A DNA stretch of 64,000 bases from Streptomyces sp. TBY4 (GTDB lineage: Bacteria > Actinomycetota > Actinomycetes > Streptomycetales > Streptomycetaceae): the NCBI RefSeq assembly GCF_024213195.1, contig NZ_JANAVF010000008.1, forward strand, positions 277,947-341,946, written 5' to 3'. Position 1 is the stretch's first letter; each line of letters begins with the position of its first letter. The position numbers were made by a program, and so were the translations under genes. This document shows positions 33,044 to 41,931 of this stretch, piece by piece. The notes below the pieces were generated by a model, which made no database searches, was not told the DNA's origin, and saw nothing but the letters and a program-made list of their open reading frames with translations.

Positions 33044-33061
33044 GTCGTACGACATAGGGCA

Positions 33062-33101
33062 GGGGGGTCCATCGGACGGCGGTCCGATGGGCCCCCCTTT
33101 T
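33062..33101 (+). terminator. Strong hairpin terminator after the subtilisin gene
   Basis: A 16-bp stem (33062-33077 with 33082-33097, one G-T pair) and a 4-base loop are followed by TTTT. It is the clearest factor-independent terminator of the window. Confidence 0.9.
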
Positions 33102-33160
33102 CCTGCGCTTTTCCTGCGTTCGCCGGATTTCGGCTGCGCCGGAGCCCGACAATGAGGGCC

Positions 33161-36100
33161 ATGAGTCAGCGGGACGCGGGCGCGGATGACTGGTGGCACA
33201 AGCTCTACGAGGACCCCGAAGGGGTCCCGGACCCCGACCCCAGGGACACCCTGGAACACCGCTTCCGCTCGGCAGCGGTCCTGGTCGCCCCGACCCCGCT
33301 CCCGGGTCCCCGGACACCCCCGACCCCACGACCACTGACGCCGCCGGACCCGTCTGCGGTGGAGACCGGCCCGGCGCGCGATGCCACGCCGCCGGCGGAG
33401 GGTCCCGGGCCCGGCCCGGAGGCCGGGCCGCCCGCGGAGGACCCCGGGCGGGTGGCGGAGGCCGGGCCGCCTGTGCCGGGATCCGGGCGGGAGGCGGAGG
33501 CCGGGCCGCCTGTGCAGGGTTCCGGGCGGGAGGCGGAGGCCGGGCCGCCTGTGCCGGGATCCGGGCGGGAGGCGGAGGCCGGGCCGCCTGTGCCGGGTTC
33601 CGGGCGGGAGGCCGGGGGCGTGCTGCCTGAGGTCACGGTGCGGGAGGCCGGGCCGGAGGCTGCCTCTGAGGTCACCTTGCCGGGGTCGGGTTCCGGACCG
33701 TTGGCGGAGGTTGGGCGGCCTGTGCCGGGGTCCGGGCCGCTGGACGAGGGCACGCTCTCCGAGGTCACGTTGCCCGTGCCGGGTTCTGGACCCTTGGCGG
33801 AGATCGAGGGGCCTGTGCCGGGGTCCGGGCCGGCGGGCGGGGTCGGGCCGGCCGAGCCGAGGTCCGGGGCGGTGGCGGACGCCGGGCCACCCGTGCCGGG
33901 TTCCGGGCCGGTGGCCGGGGCCACGCCGCCCGAGGTCGCGTTGCCCGGGGCCGGTCTGCCCATGGAGGGCTCCGAGTCGGCCGCAGGGCTGCCGGAGGCC
34001 GGGGCACCGGCGGGGGACGCGTACGGCGGCGGCTCGGTGCTGCCGCCGCCGCGGGATCCCCGGGAGGGCGGCCAGACCTGGTACGCGCTCGGCAGTGTCG
34101 CCGTCCCGCCCGCGCTGCCCGCCGAGGAGCCGGGGGAACCGTCCGACTGGAGCTGGGGCCTACGGGACGACGCGCCGACAGCGGCTGCGCCCCCGGAGCC
34201 GGCCCCGGACCCGGCAGGGGCCGGGCGCGGCCCCGACACCGCGTACGGCGGAGCCGGGCACCCGCGGCCGGCCGAGCCGGCCCCCGGCCCGGACGGCGCC
34301 GCCGCTCCGCGGACGAGCCCGGACACCGGCTCGCCGCAGGACCCCGCTCCGTGCACGCGTCCGGACACCGGCATGCCGCAGGACGCCGCTCCGTGGACGA
34401 GCCCGGACACCAGCTCGCCGCAGGACGCCGCTCCGTGGACGCGTCCGGACACCGGCATGCCGCAGGACCCCGCTTCCGGGACGGGCCCGGGCTCTGGGCA
34501 GGCTTCGGGGTCCGAGGCCGGGCCCGGCCCGGCTTCGCGGGCTGGGACCGGACCCGGGGCGGATTCGGGGTCTGGACCTGGGTCTGGGGCTGGTATGGCT
34601 ACCGGGTCAGGTTTTGGGCCTGCGACTGGTCCAGTTCCGAGGTCTGGGACGGGGGCTGAGTCGGCTCCAGGGCTTGAGGCCCGGACTGGACCGGTTCCAG
34701 GGTCTGGGGCAGGGGCTGGACCGGTTCCAGGGTCTGGGGCAGGGGCTGGACCGGTTCCAGGGTCTGGGGCAGGGGCTGGACCGGCTCCCGGGTCTGGGGC
34801 AGGGAGTGGACCGGCTCCCGGGTCCGCCATCGGATCTGCTCCTACCCCGGGCGCCTGGGCCGGGTCCGGCCCCGGCGCGGATCCCAGGTCCGGGCCTGCT
34901 GCCACTGCCTGGCCGGGCCACGGGCATACGTCTGGCGCTGCACCCGGCCCTGGCACCGGCTGGGGCCCCGGGCATGCGTCTGGCGCGGCACCCGGTCCTG
35001 TGTCCGGCCCCGGCTCTGTGTCCGGCCCCGGCACGGGCTCGGGCTCGGGCCCCGGGCATACGTCCGGCGCTGCACCCGGTCCTGTGTCCGGGGCCGGCTC
35101 CGTGTCCGGCCCCGGCACGGGCTCGGCCTCGGGCCCCGGGCATGCGTCCGGGGCTGCACCCGGTCCCGTGTCCGGCACCGGCACCGGCTCCGTGTCCGGC
35201 ACTGGCACTGGCACTGGCACGGGCTCGGGCCCCGGGCATGAGTCCGGCGCTGCACCTGGTTCCGTGTCCGGCACCGGCACTGGCACGGGCTCGGGCCCCG
35301 GGCATGCGTCTGGCGCTGCACCCGGTCCTGTGTCCGGCACCGGCACCGGCTCCGTGTCCGGCCCCGGCCCCGGCCCCGGCACGGGCACGGGCCCCGGGCA
35401 TGCGTCTGGCGCGGCACCCGGTCCTGTGTCCGGCACCGGCACCGGCACCGGCTCCGTTTCCGGCCCCCGGCCGGGTGCTGCTCCCGGCCTAGAGGTCGGT
35501 GCCGGCACAGGCTTTGCCCTCGGGTCGCATCCCGGGTCCGGGGCGGGCTGGGGCGCCGCCCCCGAGGGACGGGACGGCCCCGGGGCGGGCTCCGCTCCCG
35601 GGGCCTCGTCCGGAGAACCCGACGGCAGAGCCGGGAAGGAGACCCGCCCGGGCACCGGCGAGGAGGCCGGGAGGGCGGCCGGGCAAAAGGTCGGCCCGGA
35701 GGGCCGGGGGTTCGGGGGGTTGCGGCCCAGTGTGGGGTATTTGGGGGATCGGCCCCCTACCTATGCCGCGGAGCCCATCGCGTTGCCCGTCGCCGATCCG
35801 GCCGGGCTGCCCGGGCTGACGCCCGACATCGTGCTGGAGGGGGCCCAGTACGGCGGCTGGACGCTGCGCGCGGCCTCCGTGCGGGGGGACTCCGCGCGGT
35901 TCCGGGGCGAGGCCCGGCGGGACTTCCTGCTCGTCGCGCGCTTCGGCGGCGGGCCCGACGCGCTGGTCCTGGTGGTCCTCGCCGGAGGCGACCGCGCCGC
36001 GCCGGGGGCCGCCGAGGCCGCCGCGGAGGTGTGCCGCTCGGTCGCGGGGGCCGTCGGGCGGAGCCAGGAACGGCTGTCGCAGGACATCCGGGACGGCCGC

Positions 36101-36571
36101 CGCGAGGCCCTGCGCTCGGGGCTCCAGCGGCTCACCGACCGCGGCTACGGGCAGCTGCGCGCCCGCGCCGCCGAGCTGGGGCTCCCGGAGGACGGCTACA
36201 CGGCCGGGCTGCGCGGACTGCTGCTGCCGGTGGACCCCGGCTGCCGCACCCGGATCTGCTTCGGCGCGGGCGCGGGCGGGCTGTTCCGGCTCCGGGACGG
36301 CCAGTGGCGGGACCTGGAGGAGGCCGCGACGGCCGCGGCCCCCGCAGGCTTCCGCTTCCGGGCCTCCGTGGCCCGGCCCGGCGACACCCTGCTCCTGTGC
36401 ACCGGCGGCCTCGCGGACCCGATGCGCGAGGAGGAGCCGCTCTCCGCCGAGCTCTCCGCCCGCTGGGCCGACGCGGCCCCGCCCGGCCTCGCCGCCTTCC
36501 TCGCGGACACCCAGCTCCGCCTGAAGGGGTACGCCGACGACCGGACGGCCGCCGCGGTCTGGGAGGCGTAA
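33161..36571 (+). CDS. PP2C-like protein with a giant repetitive linker
   Basis: A 1136-aa protein in three parts. The N-terminus (DDWWHKLYEDPEGVPDPDP) is a short conserved-looking segment. Residues ~45-855 are low-complexity Pro/Gly/Ser/Ala repeats in several tandem families. The C-terminal ~270 residues are a PPM/PP2C-type phosphatase-like domain (GDSARFRGEARRDFLLVARFGGG, then DTLLLCTGGLADPMREEEPL). In PP2C enzymes two or more Asp bind metal: D in the GDS motif and the CTGGLADPM strand fit, but not all four ligands are obvious, so activity is uncertain. I place the start at ATG 33161; ATG 33152 is also in frame. Homologues in other Streptomyces have much shorter linkers, as I recall. Confidence 0.82.
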   Translation: MSQRDAGADDWWHKLYEDPEGVPDPDPRDTLEHRFRSAAVLVAPTPLPGPRTPPTPRPLTPPDPSAVETGPARDATPPAEGPGPGPEAGPPAEDPGRVAEAGPPVPGSGREAEAGPPVQGSGREAEAGPPVPGSGREAEAGPPVPGSGREAGGVLPEVTVREAGPEAASEVTLPGSGSGPLAEVGRPVPGSGPLDEGTLSEVTLPVPGSGPLAEIEGPVPGSGPAGGVGPAEPRSGAVADAGPPVPGSGPVAGATPPEVALPGAGLPMEGSESAAGLPEAGAPAGDAYGGGSVLPPPRDPREGGQTWYALGSVAVPPALPAEEPGEPSDWSWGLRDDAPTAAAPPEPAPDPAGAGRGPDTAYGGAGHPRPAEPAPGPDGAAAPRTSPDTGSPQDPAPCTRPDTGMPQDAAPWTSPDTSSPQDAAPWTRPDTGMPQDPASGTGPGSGQASGSEAGPGPASRAGTGPGADSGSGPGSGAGMATGSGFGPATGPVPRSGTGAESAPGLEARTGPVPGSGAGAGPVPGSGAGAGPVPGSGAGAGPAPGSGAGSGPAPGSAIGSAPTPGAWAGSGPGADPRSGPAATAWPGHGHTSGAAPGPGTGWGPGHASGAAPGPVSGPGSVSGPGTGSGSGPGHTSGAAPGPVSGAGSVSGPGTGSASGPGHASGAAPGPVSGTGTGSVSGTGTGTGTGSGPGHESGAAPGSVSGTGTGTGSGPGHASGAAPGPVSGTGTGSVSGPGPGPGTGTGPGHASGAAPGPVSGTGTGTGSVSGPRPGAAPGLEVGAGTGFALGSHPGSGAGWGAAPEGRDGPGAGSAPGASSGEPDGRAGKETRPGTGEEAGRAAGQKVGPEGRGFGGLRPSVGYLGDRPPTYAAEPIALPVADPAGLPGLTPDIVLEGAQYGGWTLRAASVRGDSARFRGEARRDFLLVARFGGGPDALVLVVLAGGDRAAPGAAEAAAEVCRSVAGAVGRSQERLSQDIRDGRREALRSGLQRLTDRGYGQLRARAAELGLPEDGYTAGLRGLLLPVDPGCRTRICFGAGAGGLFRLRDGQWRDLEEAATAAAPAGFRFRASVARPGDTLLLCTGGLADPMREEEPLSAELSARWADAAPPGLAAFLADTQLRLKGYADDRTAAAVWEA
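33464..33610. repeat. 39-bp tandem repeat in the PP2C-like gene
   Basis: About 3.7 copies of a 39-bp unit coding for GPPVPGSGREAEA (one copy has VQGSG). The copies are almost identical at the DNA level, so the expansion is recent. Confidence 0.9.
34691..34830. repeat. 30-bp tandem repeat in the PP2C-like gene
   Basis: Close to five copies of a 30-bp unit coding for PVPGSGAGAG, starting at 34691, 34721, 34751, 34781 and 34811. The first three are identical at DNA level. Confidence 0.9.
34920..35465. repeat. Degenerate repeat array in the PP2C-like gene
   Basis: About eight irregular copies of a unit coding for GHASGAAPGPVSGTGTGS, with internal GTG/TGS micro-expansions of 6 bp (GGCACC/GGCACT). 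The repeats differ in length, suggesting slippage. Confidence 0.85.
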
Positions 36572-36600
36572 CCCGGCGGACCATGCGTGGATGGGAGGCG

Positions 36601-36628
36601 CACACGGCACACGGCACACGGCACAGCG
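36601..36628. repeat. ACACGGCA tandem 8-mer upstream of poxB
   Basis: Three copies of the 8-mer ACACGGCA in a row, in the 91-bp gap between the PP2C-like gene and poxB. The meaning is unknown; it is possibly slippage only. Confidence 0.7.
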
Positions 36629-36662
36629 GAGCCGAACCGGAAAAGGGAAGGGCGCCCCCTCC

Positions 36663-38405
36663 ATGGCCAAGCAGAACGTGGCGGAGCAGTTCATCGACAT
36701 CCTCGTGCGCGCCGGAGTGCGCCGGATGTACGGGGTCGTCGGGGACAGCCTCAACCCCGTCGTCGACGCGATCCGCCGCACCGGCGGCATCGAGTGGATC
36801 CAGGTGCGCCACGAGGAGACCGCCGCCTTCGCGGCCGGCGCCGAGGCCCAGATCACCGGCACCCTCGCCGCCTGCGCGGGCTCCTGCGGCCCGGGCAACC
36901 TCCACCTGATCAACGGGCTCTACGACGCCCACCGCTCCATGGCCCCGGTCCTCGCGCTCGCCTCGCACATCCCCTCCTCCGAGATCGGCCTCGGCTACTT
37001 CCAGGAGACCCACCCCGACCGGCTGTTCACCGAGTGCAGCCACTACAGCGAGCTGATCTCCAACCCGCGCCAGATGCCCCGGGTCCTGCAGAGCGCCGTC
37101 CAGCACGCCATCGGGCGCGGCGGGGTCAGCGTGGTGTCCCTGCCCGGGGACATCGCCTCCCAGCCCGCGCCGGAGCGGAGCGCCGAGCAGGCGCTGGTGA
37201 CCGCGCGGCCGACCGTACGCCCCGGGGAGGGGGAGATCGACAAGCTGGTCCGGCTGATCGACGAGGCCGACAAGGTCACCCTCTTCTGCGGCAGCGGCAC
37301 CGCCGGCGCGCACGCCGAGGTCATGGAGTTCGCGGGCCGGGTCAAGGCCCCCGTCGGGCACGCCCTGCGCGGCAAGGAATGGATCCAGTACGACAATCCG
37401 TACGACGTCGGTATGAGCGGGCTGCTCGGCTACGGCGCGGCCTACGAGGCCACCCACGAGTGCGATCTGCTGATCCTGCTCGGCACGGACTTCCCGTACA
37501 ACGCCTTCCTCCCCGACGACGTCAAGATCGTCCAGGTGGACATCCGGCCCGAACACCTCGGCCGCCGCTCCAAGCTGGACCTCGCGGTCTGGGGCGATGT
37601 ACGGGAGACCCTGCGCGCGCTGAACACCCGGGTGAGGGCGAAGACGGACCGCCGGTTCCTCGACCGGATGCTGAAGAAGCACGCGGACGCGCTGGAGGGG
37701 GTGGTGAAGGCGTACACGCGCAAGGTGGAGAAGCGCACGCCCATCCACCCCGAGTACGTGGCCGCGGTGCTCGACGAACTCGCAGACGAGGACGCCGTTT
37801 TCACCGTGGACACGGGCATGTGCAACGTCTGGGCGGCGCGCTATCTTTCCCCGAACGGAAAGCGCCGCATCATCGGCTCCTTCAGCCACGGCTCCATGGC
37901 CAACGCCCTTCCGCAGGCCATCGGCGCACAGTTCACCGATCGTGGACGTCAAGTGGTGTCGATGTCGGGCGACGGCGGTTTCTCCATGCTGATGGGAGAT
38001 TTCCTCACCCTGGTGCAGTACGACCTCCCCGTCAAAGTGGTCCTCTTCAACAACTCATCCCTCGGCATGGTCGAGTTGGAGATGCTGGTTTCCGGCCTCC
38101 CTTCGTACGGAACGACGAACAAGAATCCCGACTTCGCCGCGATCGCCCGCGCGGCGGGCGCCTACGGGGTCCGCGTGGAGAAGCCCAAGCAGCTCACAGC
38201 AGCTTTGAGGGATGCTTTCAAGCACAAGGGACCCGCTCTGGTGGACGTGGTCACGGACCCCAACGCCCTGTCCATTCCACCGAGGATCAGCGCCGAAATG
38301 GTGACCGGATTCGCACTTTCGGCCAGCAAGATCGTGCTGGACGGAGGGGTGGGCCGGATGATCCAGATGGCGCGATCCAACCTCCGCAACGTGCCGCGCC
38401 CTTGA
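36663..38405 (+). CDS. poxB: Pyruvate dehydrogenase (quinone) / pyruvate oxidase, PoxB-like
   Basis: A 580-aa thiamine-pyrophosphate enzyme that oxidatively decarboxylates pyruvate to acetate and CO2 with electrons passed to quinone. The catalytic Glu lies in RHEETAAFAAGAEAQ (E51/E52), the FAD region follows SLPGDIASQPAPE, and the TPP motif is GDGG (436-439) with FNNS about 27 residues later. The sequence closely follows E. coli PoxB (AGSCGPGNLHLINGL, SHIPSSEIGLGYFQETHP). The C-terminal tail may mediate membrane contact as in E. coli. ATG 36663 is chosen over longer frames because the enzyme starts there by family length. Confidence 0.92.
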   Translation: MAKQNVAEQFIDILVRAGVRRMYGVVGDSLNPVVDAIRRTGGIEWIQVRHEETAAFAAGAEAQITGTLAACAGSCGPGNLHLINGLYDAHRSMAPVLALASHIPSSEIGLGYFQETHPDRLFTECSHYSELISNPRQMPRVLQSAVQHAIGRGGVSVVSLPGDIASQPAPERSAEQALVTARPTVRPGEGEIDKLVRLIDEADKVTLFCGSGTAGAHAEVMEFAGRVKAPVGHALRGKEWIQYDNPYDVGMSGLLGYGAAYEATHECDLLILLGTDFPYNAFLPDDVKIVQVDIRPEHLGRRSKLDLAVWGDVRETLRALNTRVRAKTDRRFLDRMLKKHADALEGVVKAYTRKVEKRTPIHPEYVAAVLDELADEDAVFTVDTGMCNVWAARYLSPNGKRRIIGSFSHGSMANALPQAIGAQFTDRGRQVVSMSGDGGFSMLMGDFLTLVQYDLPVKVVLFNNSSLGMVELEMLVSGLPSYGTTNKNPDFAAIARAAGAYGVRVEKPKQLTAALRDAFKHKGPALVDVVTDPNALSIPPRISAEMVTGFALSASKIVLDGGVGRMIQMARSNLRNVPRP

Positions 38406-38504
38406 GCCGGTATGCGTGCGGATTCCCCCGGGGGGCATGCATCCCGTAGGCCTGTTCGACCGGCGGGCCGTCGGGCAGCGGGGACATGCGGGAGGTACAT
38501 CGCC

Positions 38505-39002
38505 GTGCGGGTGGGGGCGAAGGCCGGGAAGCTGTGGCGCAGAGGGCGGCCGGTGCCGCGCGAACCGTCGGCCGAGGAGGGGACGGGGGCGCACGCGTCG
38601 GGGATCACCCGCAGCGTGCGGCGGGCCGACCTCAAAGCGGTGGGAGAAGTCCGCAGGGATTTACGGGAGTTGATGCGCCACCGGTGCCGGGCGGAGGCCG
38701 CGGAGGTGGCCGAGCTGCTGATCACCGAGCTCGTCACCAACGCCCTCGTCCACACCGATCACGGGGCCGAGGTGTCCGCGATGCTCGCCGCCGACCGGCT
38801 GCGGGTGGAAGTCCGCGACTACGCCGCCCGCCGGCCCCGGCCGCACGTACCGTCCGCCGACGACGGTACGCACGGCAGGGGGCTGGTCCTGGTGCAGTCG
38901 CTCGCCGACGCCTGGGGCGTGGACGCGCTCGGGCTGGCGCTGGGCGGCGGCAAGGTGGTGTGGTTCGAGCTCGACGGGGCGAAGGAGGCGGGGCCCGCCT
39001 GA
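38505..39002 (+). CDS. RsbW-like ATP-binding protein (anti-sigma type)
   Basis: A 165-aa protein with the HATPase_c fold of serine-protein kinases and anti-sigma factors: N-box ELLITELVTNALVHT and G-boxes in DDGTHGRGLVLVQSLADAWG. The first ~50 residues are basic and flexible. GTG 38505 has GGAGG nine bases upstream. Streptomyces encode dozens of such single-domain ATPases with unassigned partners; no sigma factor or anti-anti-sigma gene is adjacent. The PP2C-like gene two genes upstream is a possible phosphatase partner. Confidence 0.87.
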   Translation: MRVGAKAGKLWRRGRPVPREPSAEEGTGAHASGITRSVRRADLKAVGEVRRDLRELMRHRCRAEAAEVAELLITELVTNALVHTDHGAEVSAMLAADRLRVEVRDYAARRPRPHVPSADDGTHGRGLVLVQSLADAWGVDALGLALGGGKVVWFELDGAKEAGPA

Positions 39003-39047
39003 GTGATCCGGCGGGCCCCGCGATCAGCCGGCCAGCCGACTGGCCGA

Positions 39048-40115
39048 TCAGCCGAACTGCTGCTCCAGGTCCTTCAGTTTGCGCTCCAGGGAGTCGAGCC
39101 GGGGGAGCGTCTGCGTATCGTCCTCGGCGGTGAGGTCCACCGTCCGAGGACCGACGGCCAGGTCAGTGGATTCGGTTCCGCTCACGGCCTGCAGGGAGGG
39201 CCGGCGCCGCAGTGGCAGCTGTCCGGTTTCCGCTATGGCCGGCTCCGCGCCGACCGGCGCGGAGCCCGCTCCGGGGGCCAGCCCCGGCACTTCGACCTGA
39301 CGGGCCCGGGCCACGCGCCCGAACGCCCGGTTCTGCCGGCCGAGCGCCTTGATGTGCGCCCGGTCCAGGCGGTGCTGCTCCCGCCTGCGGTGCCGGTCCT
39401 GCTCCTTCTCCTTCTTGTCCTCGCGCACCTCGTCCACGGCCTCGTCGAGCGTGCGGACCCCCTCCAGCAGCATCAGCGACCACGCGCCGAAGGTCTCCCG
39501 GGGCGCCCGCAGCCAGCGGACCATCCTGATCTGCGGCAACGGCCGCGGGATCAGGCCCTGTTCGCGCAGTGCGGCCCGGCGGGTCTGCTTCAGGGCGCGG
39601 TCGAAGAGCACGGCCGCCGAGAGCGACATGCCGGAGAAGAACTGCGGGGCCCCGTCGTGGCCGAGACCGCGCGGGGCGTGCACCCAGTTGAACCAGGCGG
39701 CGGCTCCCGCGAACAGCCAGACCAGCATGCGCGATCCGAGGGCCGCGTCGCCGTGGCTGGCCTCGCGGACGGCGAGCACCGAACAGAACATGGCGGCGCC
39801 GTCGAGACCGAAGGGCACCAGGTACTCCCAGCCCCCGGAGAGGTTGAGGTTCTGCCGGCCGAAGCCGACCAGCCCGTGGAAGGAGAGCGCGGCGGCGACC
39901 GCCGCGCAGCAGAAGAGCAGGACGTAGGAGGCGGTCCCGTAGACGGCTTCCTTGCGCCGCCGCCGCTCCTCGCTGCGCTCCCAGCTGTCCTCGGCCACCG
40001 CGGCCTTCTCGCCTTCGCGCTTGCCCCGGGCCAGTACCGCCACTGCCGCAAGTCCGCCCAGGATCAGCAGGCTGCCGGGCAGCAGCCAGTCCAGCGATAT
40101 GTCGGTCAGTCTCAT
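39048..40115 (-). CDS. DUF2637 membrane protein
   Basis: A 355-aa protein. Residues ~8-30 are a membrane helix, a charged loop (KREGEKAAVAEDSWERSEERRRRK) follows, then four membrane segments typical of DUF2637 (YVLLFCCAAVAAALSFHGLVGF onward, with FGLDGAAMFCSVLAVREA and MLVWLFAGAAAWFNWVHAPRG). The C-terminal half is a charged coiled region (DKKEKEQDRHRRREQHRLDRA) ending in KDLEQQFG. DUF2637 proteins are actinobacterial and often plasmid- or transfer-associated, but here no transfer genes are near. AAGGGAC upstream supports ATG 40115. Confidence 0.85.
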   Translation of the reverse strand: MRLTDISLDWLLPGSLLILGGLAAVAVLARGKREGEKAAVAEDSWERSEERRRRKEAVYGTASYVLLFCCAAVAAALSFHGLVGFGRQNLNLSGGWEYLVPFGLDGAAMFCSVLAVREASHGDAALGSRMLVWLFAGAAAWFNWVHAPRGLGHDGAPQFFSGMSLSAAVLFDRALKQTRRAALREQGLIPRPLPQIRMVRWLRAPRETFGAWSLMLLEGVRTLDEAVDEVREDKKEKEQDRHRRREQHRLDRAHIKALGRQNRAFGRVARARQVEVPGLAPGAGSAPVGAEPAIAETGQLPLRRRPSLQAVSGTESTDLAVGPRTVDLTAEDDTQTLPRLDSLERKLKDLEQQFG

Positions 40116-40455
40116 GCGGTTGTCCCTTGCCTCGCGTATGCGGCTGTTCGGCTTGTGGCCGGTGCGGCTTTCCGGGCGCCATAGTGGCGCAGCCGGTGAG
40201 CCGTACACGCGGGTTTCGGGGCAAGTGGACGCCAACGGGGGGCGGAGCCCGCCGGATAGGGTGTTGCGGATCGAACTCCAGCTCGTGTGGGGTGAGTTGG
40301 GTTCGATTTTCGTCAGCCTGACGGGTGGGTTGAGGCGGCGGAGGCGGCGGCGCGGAAACCCGGTGGCGGTCGTACGTCCGGGCGGGTGACACTGGGCGGC
40401 CGTCGGCGCCCCAGCGGGAGCGCCGGTCCGACCGTCGGAAGTAGAGAAGAGCACT
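40116..40455. other. Divergent promoter region of DUF2637 and the VOC gene
   Basis: A 340-bp region without a supported gene. CGTCAG-C-CTGACG (40310-40322) is a perfect short palindrome, lying in a stretch rich in GGGTT/GAGTTGG. It might be an operator of the VOC gene, 134 bp before its start. Confidence 0.4.
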
Positions 40456-40845
40456 GTGGCGAGCAGGTTCACCGAGCTGAGTGTCGACTGCCACGACCCG
40501 GAACGGCTCGCGGCCTTCTGGTGCGAGGTCCTGGACTACCAGGTGATCGACCGGGGCGAGGACATGATCGAGATCGGCTCCTGGGTGCCGACCGTGGAGG
40601 GCGTCCGGGCCGGCGGGATGCCGCCCACCCTGGTGTTCGTCCAGGTGCCCGAGGGCAAGACCCTGAAGAACCGGCTCCACCTCGACGTCAGCCCGATCGA
40701 CCGCGGCACCGAGGAAGAGGTGACCCGCCTGCTCGGCCTCGGCGCCACCCGTACGGACGTGGGCCAGGGCCCGGGGCGGAGCTGGGTGGTCATGTCCGAC
40801 CCCGAGGGGAACGAGTTCTGTGTTCTGAGGAGTCTCGCGCCCTAG
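40456..40845 (+). CDS. VOC family protein (glyoxalase-like)
   Basis: A 129-aa protein beginning FTELSVDCHDPERLAAFWCEVLDYQV and ending VVMSDPEGNEFCVL, the arrangement of the glyoxalase-like VOC subgroup seen in many actinobacteria. The usual His/Glu metal ligands are partly visible (H in NRLHLDV, E in GNEFC). The substrate is unknown. The start is GTG with AGAAGAG upstream. Confidence 0.88.
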   Translation: MASRFTELSVDCHDPERLAAFWCEVLDYQVIDRGEDMIEIGSWVPTVEGVRAGGMPPTLVFVQVPEGKTLKNRLHLDVSPIDRGTEEEVTRLLGLGATRTDVGQGPGRSWVVMSDPEGNEFCVLRSLAP

Positions 40846-40909
40846 GGGTCCCCCGGCTGGGGGCGTGCGGCGGCCGTCGGGCCGCTGTCAGGCCGCTGCC
40901 AGACCGCTG

Positions 40910-41809
40910 TCAGGCCGCTGTCAGGCGTGCGATGCGGTCCTCGTCGCAGGTGCGGGGGCAGGTGACGCAGGTGTCGTCCGGGCGGATCGTGTAGAAGAAG
41001 CAGCAGCTCGCCCGGTCGCGGGTGGGGAGCTCCCGGCCGTCCGGGGCTTCGAGGGTGCGGAAGCCCGCGCCGCCGGTGTACGGGGCGGTCGAGCCCGGGA
41101 AGAGCCGGTCCAGCTCGCGCACGGCCCGCTCCTCCTCGGCCTCGCCGAGCAGGCTGCCCACGTACCAGAGGCCCTCGACCACGTCGTCGGTCATCAGGCC
41201 CCACAGGGCGCGCCGCCCGCGCCGCGTGCGCGGGCCGAAGCCCTCCATGACCGGTTCGAGGTGCTGGGCCACCGCAGCCCGTACCTCGGCGCGCAGCGCG
41301 TCCTCGTCGGGCACGACCCGGGCCCCGGGGAGCACGGCCGCCGGGTCGTCCGGCAGGCAGGCGAAGGCGTGGGTACGGATCGCCATCCGGCCGTCCGTCC
41401 GGTGGAAGGACACCGCTTCGGGGGGTAGGAGGGGCACGCGCCGGTTCAAGAACCACGGGACGGTGAGGAGCAGGCAGGCCGTCCAGGCGTACCGGTGCAG
41501 GCCGAAGCCCGCCACCACGTCGGGCCGGCCCGGTCGGCCGTAGTCGCGGAGGACCTGCTCCTCGTCCCACGCGAGGAACGCCTCCAGGGCTTCGCCGCCG
41601 GCCGCGAGCTCGTCCGCACCGACCCACCCCACACCGCGAGGGGAGGGTTCGTGCGGGGCGAGCTCGGTGATGCGCAGGCCGTCGTAGGCCTCGGTCAGCC
41701 GCGCGTACGCGTCCGCCACCGGAGAGCCGGCCGGGGCGGGTGCGGGCTGGGTGGGAGTAAGTACGGGCTGGGCGCAGCCCTCGGCGGGTGCGACGGCCGT
41801 GACGGTCAT
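40910..41809 (-). CDS. FhuF-like ferric siderophore reductase
   Basis: A 299-aa cytoplasmic iron-sulfur protein. The C-terminal cysteine pattern C269-C270-x10-C281-x2-C284 is the FhuF [2Fe-2S] signature; an additional C288 follows. FhuF-type proteins reduce ferric siderophores after uptake to release Fe2+. The start ATG 41809 is directly downstream of an iron box (41844-41862), so it should be derepressed in low iron. The N-terminal ~25 residues are Pro/Ala-rich. It is alone; no siderophore gene is in the window. Confidence 0.88.
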   Translation of the reverse strand: MTVTAVAPAEGCAQPVLTPTQPAPAPAGSPVADAYARLTEAYDGLRITELAPHEPSPRGVGWVGADELAAGGEALEAFLAWDEEQVLRDYGRPGRPDVVAGFGLHRYAWTACLLLTVPWFLNRRVPLLPPEAVSFHRTDGRMAIRTHAFACLPDDPAAVLPGARVVPDEDALRAEVRAAVAQHLEPVMEGFGPRTRRGRRALWGLMTDDVVEGLWYVGSLLGEAEEERAVRELDRLFPGSTAPYTGGAGFRTLEAPDGRELPTRDRASCCFFYTIRPDDTCVTCPRTCDEDRIARLTAA

Positions 41810-41843
41810 ATCGAACCCACCCCACCGAATCACGCGATCGTTA

Positions 41844-41862
41844 ACAGGTAAGCCTTACCTTA
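41844..41862 (-). promoter_or_regulatory. Iron box (DmdR/IdeR-like)
   Basis: The 15-bp near-palindrome AGGTAAGCCTTACCT (41846-41860), flanked by AC and TA, matches the DtxR-family consensus TTAGGTTAGCCTAACCTAA at about 14 of 19 positions. It lies 35 bp upstream of the FhuF-like start, where iron-loaded repressor would block transcription. Confidence 0.8.
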
Positions 41863-41931
41863 CCTGATCTCGGGTGGGTGTGGGAAGGCGGGCTATTCTT
41901 CGGGGCAGGTCGAAACCCGTGGGAGGACCGA

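Noticed and set aside
29111..33259. 1382-aa open frame antisense to the subtilisin gene
   Set aside because: A shadow frame of a high-G/C gene; the plus-strand protein has an intact catalytic triad and signal peptide.
33205..35655. 816-aa open frame antisense to the PP2C-like gene
   Set aside because: It exists because the repeats have extreme third-position G/C and lack stops on the other strand. It has only repeat composition and no domain or ribosome binding site.
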